In this document: positions 6,349 to 9,518 of the stretch, piece after piece
Position numbering within the stretch: the stretch's first letter is position 1
Layout of the letters: each line of letters opens with the position of its first letter
Source of the DNA: Cyrtobacter comes
GTDB taxonomy: Bacteria; Pseudomonadota; Alphaproteobacteria; Rickettsiales; Midichloriaceae
DNA: 9,518 nucleotides
Reading direction: 5' to 3'
Assembly (NCBI RefSeq): GCF_034470605.1
Contig: NZ_JARGYT010000048.1
Span: 1-9,518, forward strand
Notes under the pieces: generated by a model
Database searches by the model: none
The model's input: only the letters and a program-made list of their open reading frames with translations
What the model was told of the DNA's origin: nothing
Position numbers and translations under genes: made by a program

Positions 6349-7897
6349 ATTTATATTTGTAACTGGTGGTGTAATTTCTTCTCTAGGTAAGGGGGTTACC
6401 TCTGCTTCTGTTGCTCTTCTTTTAAAATCAATGGGTTATAGGGTTTCAATCAAGAAGCTTGATCCTTACCTAAACACTGATTGTGGAATGATGAGCCCGT
6501 ATCAGCATGGTGAAGTTTTTATTACTGGAGACGGTGGTGAGGTTGATATGGATTTCGGCCACTATGAGCGGTTTACTGGAAATAAATCATCTAAACAGGA
6601 TAGTATAACGAGTGGAAAGGTTTATAAGGAGCTTTTTAAAAATGAAGCTGAAGGATTATACCTTGGCAAAACAATACAAGTTGTTCCACATGTTACACAA
6701 ATAATAAAAGAGAGAGTAGAGGCACATACTGAGAATTTAGATATTTTGATATGTGAAATAGGTGGGACAGTAGGAGATATAGAAGCGCTTCCATATATAG
6801 AGGCTGCACGACAAATTGGTTATGAAAAGGGAGTGGAGAATGTTGCATATATTCATCTTACACTTCTTCCCTTTGTTAAAAGTGCTGGGGAATTTAAGAA
6901 AAAACCAACCCAACATTCCGTGAAAGAGCTGAGGTCTCTTGGTATACAGCCTACAGTTCTTATATGCAGATCTGAAAGTGAGGTTGAAAGGGACGTGCTA
7001 AAAAAAATCGCAATGTCAACTAGTATACTAGAAGAAAGTGTGGTCTTAGCCCCTGATCTAGATAGTATATATAAGATTCCTATGGAGTATTCTAGATCTA
7101 ATGTTGTATCACAGATATTAAAACACCTAAAACTTAATTCCGAAGAGCGATTACCAGATCTTTCAAGGCTTGAGGAATTTTTATTCAAGATGCAAAATTA
7201 TAAACACACTATTACTATAGGGTTAGTAGGTAAATATAGTGCATTAAAGGATTCATACAGATCTGTACTAGAAGCTATTGTTCATGCGGCTACGCATTTA
7301 TCTTGTAAGGTTTATATAAAGTGGCTTGATCTTTCTGAAGGTTGTTCTTTTGATAACATTGATGGCTTTATAATACCTGGCGGTTTTGGTAATAGAGGAA
7401 TACAAGAAAAAATGATGGCTATCAAATTTTGCAGAGAAAATAATATTACATGTTTTTGCATATGTCTTGGAATGCAGCTTATGGTTTTAGAAGTAGCAAA
7501 TAATGTTCTTGGTATAGATGCTGTATCTAGTGAATTCTCTGATTCGGGAACGTTCGTGGTTGCCCCGGTTGATGATGAAAATCCATTGCCTAAAATGAAA
7601 ATAGGTGAGCATGAATGCATAATAAATCCAAATAGTATTGCAGGTAGTGCGTATAATAAGAAAACCGTAATGGAGAGACATAGGCATAGATATGAAATAA
7701 ATTTAGAATATGAGGGCTTATTCAGTGAGATATTTCTAATAAGTGGAAGGGCCCCATGTTCTAATATAGAAATAATAGAGCTTAGGGGGCATAAGTGGTT
7801 TTTAGGCACGCAATTTCACCCTGAGTTTAATTCTTCTTTTTTATCACCACATCCTTTATTTTCTTCATTTATAAAAAATATATTGGATAAGAATTGA
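6341..7897 (+). CDS. pyrG: CTP synthase
   Basis: This enzyme converts UTP, ATP and glutamine to CTP, the last step of pyrimidine nucleotide synthesis, in the cytosol. It has 518 residues, slightly shorter than the usual 530-550. The synthetase domain (about 1-265) starts KFIFVTGGVISSLGKG (P-loop) and has SPYQHGEVF, the Mg-binding Asp71 in MDFGHYERF and Glu139 in EIGGTVGDIE. QHSVKELRSLGIQP is also diagnostic. The class I glutaminase domain (about 290-518) has PGGFGNRG, nucleophile Cys375 in CICLGMQL, ERHRHRYE, and His493/Glu495 in QFHPEF. The GTG start at 6341 overlaps the secG stop, suggesting translational coupling and co-transcription. Two places deviate from the common family pattern: DCGMM where DPGTM is usual, and LPKMKIG where GGTMRLG is usual. 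Neither removes a catalytic residue. Confidence 0.98.
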   Translation: MTKFIFVTGGVISSLGKGVTSASVALLLKSMGYRVSIKKLDPYLNTDCGMMSPYQHGEVFITGDGGEVDMDFGHYERFTGNKSSKQDSITSGKVYKELFKNEAEGLYLGKTIQVVPHVTQIIKERVEAHTENLDILICEIGGTVGDIEALPYIEAARQIGYEKGVENVAYIHLTLLPFVKSAGEFKKKPTQHSVKELRSLGIQPTVLICRSESEVERDVLKKIAMSTSILEESVVLAPDLDSIYKIPMEYSRSNVVSQILKHLKLNSEERLPDLSRLEEFLFKMQNYKHTITIGLVGKYSALKDSYRSVLEAIVHAATHLSCKVYIKWLDLSEGCSFDNIDGFIIPGGFGNRGIQEKMMAIKFCRENNITCFCICLGMQLMVLEVANNVLGIDAVSSEFSDSGTFVVAPVDDENPLPKMKIGEHECIINPNSIAGSAYNKKTVMERHRHRYEINLEYEGLFSEIFLISGRAPCSNIEIIELRGHKWFLGTQFHPEFNSSFLSPHPLFSSFIKNILDKN

Positions 7898-8202
7898 GGG
7901 ATAAATACACATATATGTTTAGAATTAGTCTAATAGCAAATGGTGGTGTTCGCTGATCCTTACTAAAGAACATGATAATGGTTAGCATTTTCCGATATTT
8001 GCTAAATCTTCAGCAATTTAGCGTTGACAGCATCGTAGCGATAGCCTTCCACCAAACTTAAATTAATAGCTATCCATAACGAACTCTGCAAAGATGTGCA
8101 TGTTATAAAGATTGAGCGGTAATTTTTTATGATTCACATGAAAATATGAGTGCTATTTTTGCAATTTGATTTCAAAAATTGTCTAGGAAAAATTTAGCTT
8201 TA
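7898..8202. other. Intergenic region after pyrG with small dyads
   Basis: There is no gene here. Convergent genes end on both sides. It contains a 10-bp palindrome ACATATATGT (7909-7918), a 7-bp perfect hairpin GCTAAAT/ATTTAGC (8001-8007 and 8016-8022) and TGGTGG (7941-7946) facing CCACCA (8049-8054). A further dyad is CAATTT/AAATTG (8162-8167 and 8176-8181). None is followed by a proper T run, so no terminator is called. The minus strand from about 7995 into the 3' end of pyrG is open but shows no recognisable product. Confidence 0.5.
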
Positions 8203-9389
8203 TTATACTCTGATTGCCTGGTCCTGTTCATTTCGTCTTTTTGTTTCTAAGCTCTCTACAAAAGATTCGCTCCGTCTCGTAAAAGGTGGTTTTGTTGGTT
8301 TTTTTTGATGTTCAATTATTGTCAAAAGTAATTTTTTTATAATTTCTGTATCATCAATTTGTTTTGCGAATCCTTTAGTTAGCACAATACATTCCTCTCC
8401 ACGTAAAAATTTATTGTGTGCATCTTGTAAAATTTCAGCTTTATTTTCTTTTAAGAAATTTACCCTCTTTTTTTCAAGTGTAGATAATAACTCTTGACCC
8501 ACATCTTTAACATCTTTAAGTTTTTGCGCTTCTTCTATTAAGAATTTTTGAGTTTCTTGCTGTAAAACTATATGGAATTTTTCATCTAAAATTCTTATTG
8601 CACCATTTTCGCTGAGACCCATACTTTGTAAATCATCATAATATACTTCAATCTTAATTTTATCAGTACGCATAAATTGCATATAATGCTCTGCAAAACT
8701 TTGAATTCGATCAATCTTCGAAAGTATGTGCGCTACATTACTAAAATCTAGATGAGTTTTTATTTCGTTTTCAAAATATTGAAGTATTTTGCGAAATAAT
8801 ACATCTATCTCGTCTTGCTCGATGTTTCCTATTATAGGTTTCATTTGTTTTAAGAATATATCATCGATTGCAGAAGCAACGATCTTATCTGTAAAAATCA
8901 CGTACTCTTTTAATATTAGTCTATAAAATTCTTCAATCTGTTCTTTAGTTGTTAAGTAAACAATTTTAGGTATATTATTTAAACCAATTTCTTTCCATGT
9001 ATCTAAGGGGCCACCAGTAACGCTGCTTAAAATATCTTTAATCCTTTCTTTCTTAAAACCAGGTAATTGATCTAGAAAGATTGGCATATAAGTAGTATCT
9101 TTTGGCATTATAGGACTTCTATAATCTTCAAAAGAGCTGAAAAGTTTTATAGCTTTTAGTAATTTTCCTGGAGTTATAGCTAAATCATCTTTCCAGAGCT
9201 TTTTGCTATCTATTGAGTTTATTATTATAACATTACTTAGCACCTTTTTTTGATCTAATATATTCTGAATAAGGTGTGCGCTGCGCTCTTTAAGAGAGTC
9301 TAGAATATTTGAAAATAGCTCAACTTGTTTCTTATCTAAAGAGTATTCTGTAAAAATTTTCGTGTCTAAAAGCTCTACCCCTAGTGTTA
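8203..9389 (-). pseudogene. Unrecognised helix-rich protein, 5' end removed by IS insertion
   Basis: I do not recognise the family. The first usable start codon is GTG 9243 (346 residues), but the frame is open for 49 more codons upstream, right up to the IS terminus at 9390. It contains no ATG, GTG or TTG and reads as ordinary protein (KIFTEYSLDKKQVELF, SNILDSLKERSAHLIQ). It then meets a TAA within the IS. The gene therefore very probably extended further and lost its start and promoter. The remaining product of about 395 residues has no signal peptide or membrane segment. It is rich in Lys, Glu, Ile and Leu, with probable coiled coil in the C-terminal third (QQETQKFLIEEAQKLKD, LLSTLEKKRVNFLKENK). 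The tail is basic and polar. The GTG has only an A-rich stretch before it, so translation from there is doubtful. Confidence 0.7.
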
Positions 9390-9518
9390 GGCACTGTTAA
9401 CAAAGGTTTTGCCAAATAATGGAAAAGATGCAATATTATATTGGAGGCGATAAATATGGTATTTAGATGGATAAAAGGTTGTTTCCGATCGACATTAAAA
9501 CGTTCAATGAATGGGTTT
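9390..9518 (+). mobile_element. 5' end of an insertion sequence (right copy, cut by window edge)
   Basis: This terminus is identical, in opposite orientation, to the left copy. GGCACTGTTAACAAAG starts at 9390, preceded by TA. GGAGG at 9443-9447 lies 8 bp before an ATG at 9456. The element continues beyond the window. Its insertion point falls inside the coding frame of the minus-strand gene ending at 8203. Confidence 0.75.
9467..9518 (+). CDS. Probable transposase N-terminus (partial)
   Basis: From ATG 9467 the frame reads MDKRLFPIDIKTFNEWV and is open to the window edge. This looks more like real protein than the frame from ATG 9456 (MVFRWIKGCFRSTLKRS), although the 9456 start has the better-placed GGAGG. 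Only 17 codons are visible, so the transposase family cannot be named. The same frame exists on the minus strand at 52-1 in the left copy. Confidence 0.3.
   Translation, partial: MDKRLFPIDIKTFNEWV

Noticed and set aside
7312..7809. 165-codon open frame on the minus strand inside pyrG
   Set aside because: It lies entirely antisense to the well-supported glutaminase domain of CTP synthase and shows no ribosome binding site or family features.
1..9518. CRISPR array or toxin-antitoxin pair
   Set aside because: No regularly spaced identical repeats and no pair of small overlapping genes with ribosome binding sites were seen.

Overview
The window is an AT-rich stretch of a bacterial genome, most likely from an obligate intracellular alphaproteobacterium of the Rickettsiales type. 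The evidence is a short, pyruvoyl-type phosphatidylserine decarboxylase of the rickettsial pattern, a secG-pyrG pair in the arrangement usual for alphaproteobacteria, long low-coding gaps, IS-bounded ends, and host-effector-like proteins of unknown family. The genus cannot be named from the sequence alone.

Layout. Positions 1-131 and 9388-9518 are perfect reverse complements. They are the same 5' end of one insertion sequence, with the terminus facing inward on both sides and the element running outward past each window edge. Next to the left IS end lies a large unrecognised gene (131-2236, +) with a 7-residue repeat block, several hydrophobic segments and a (PVAAA)n linker. Then come psd (2394-3077, +) behind a plausible sigma-70 promoter and tRNA-Thr(CGT) (3221-3294, +). 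A gap of about 1.2 kb (3295-4524) follows. It has no intact gene but holds an imperfect tandem repeat, a 19-bp inverted repeat pair and decayed reading frames. A gene on the minus strand (4525-5703) encodes a C48/Ulp1-like cysteine protease with a C-terminal membrane anchor. Divergent from it is the secG-pyrG operon (6043-7897, +), with a near-consensus promoter and an 8-bp gene overlap. The last gene (8203-9389, -) is unrecognised and helix-rich. Its reading frame runs into the right IS end with no start codon, so the IS has very probably removed its 5' end.

How the parts fit. psd (membrane phosphatidylethanolamine), secG (Sec translocon), pyrG (CTP supply) and the tRNA are ordinary housekeeping functions. 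The accessory content is the unknown membrane protein, the protease and the truncated helical protein. The protease is the best candidate for a host-directed function, because Ulp1-fold proteases in intracellular bacteria commonly act on host ubiquitin or SUMO-like modifiers. Its 3' end looks unstable: after an A6 tract a shifted frame continues past the annotated stop into protein-like sequence. No complete novel system (defence island, CRISPR array, toxin-antitoxin pair) is visible.
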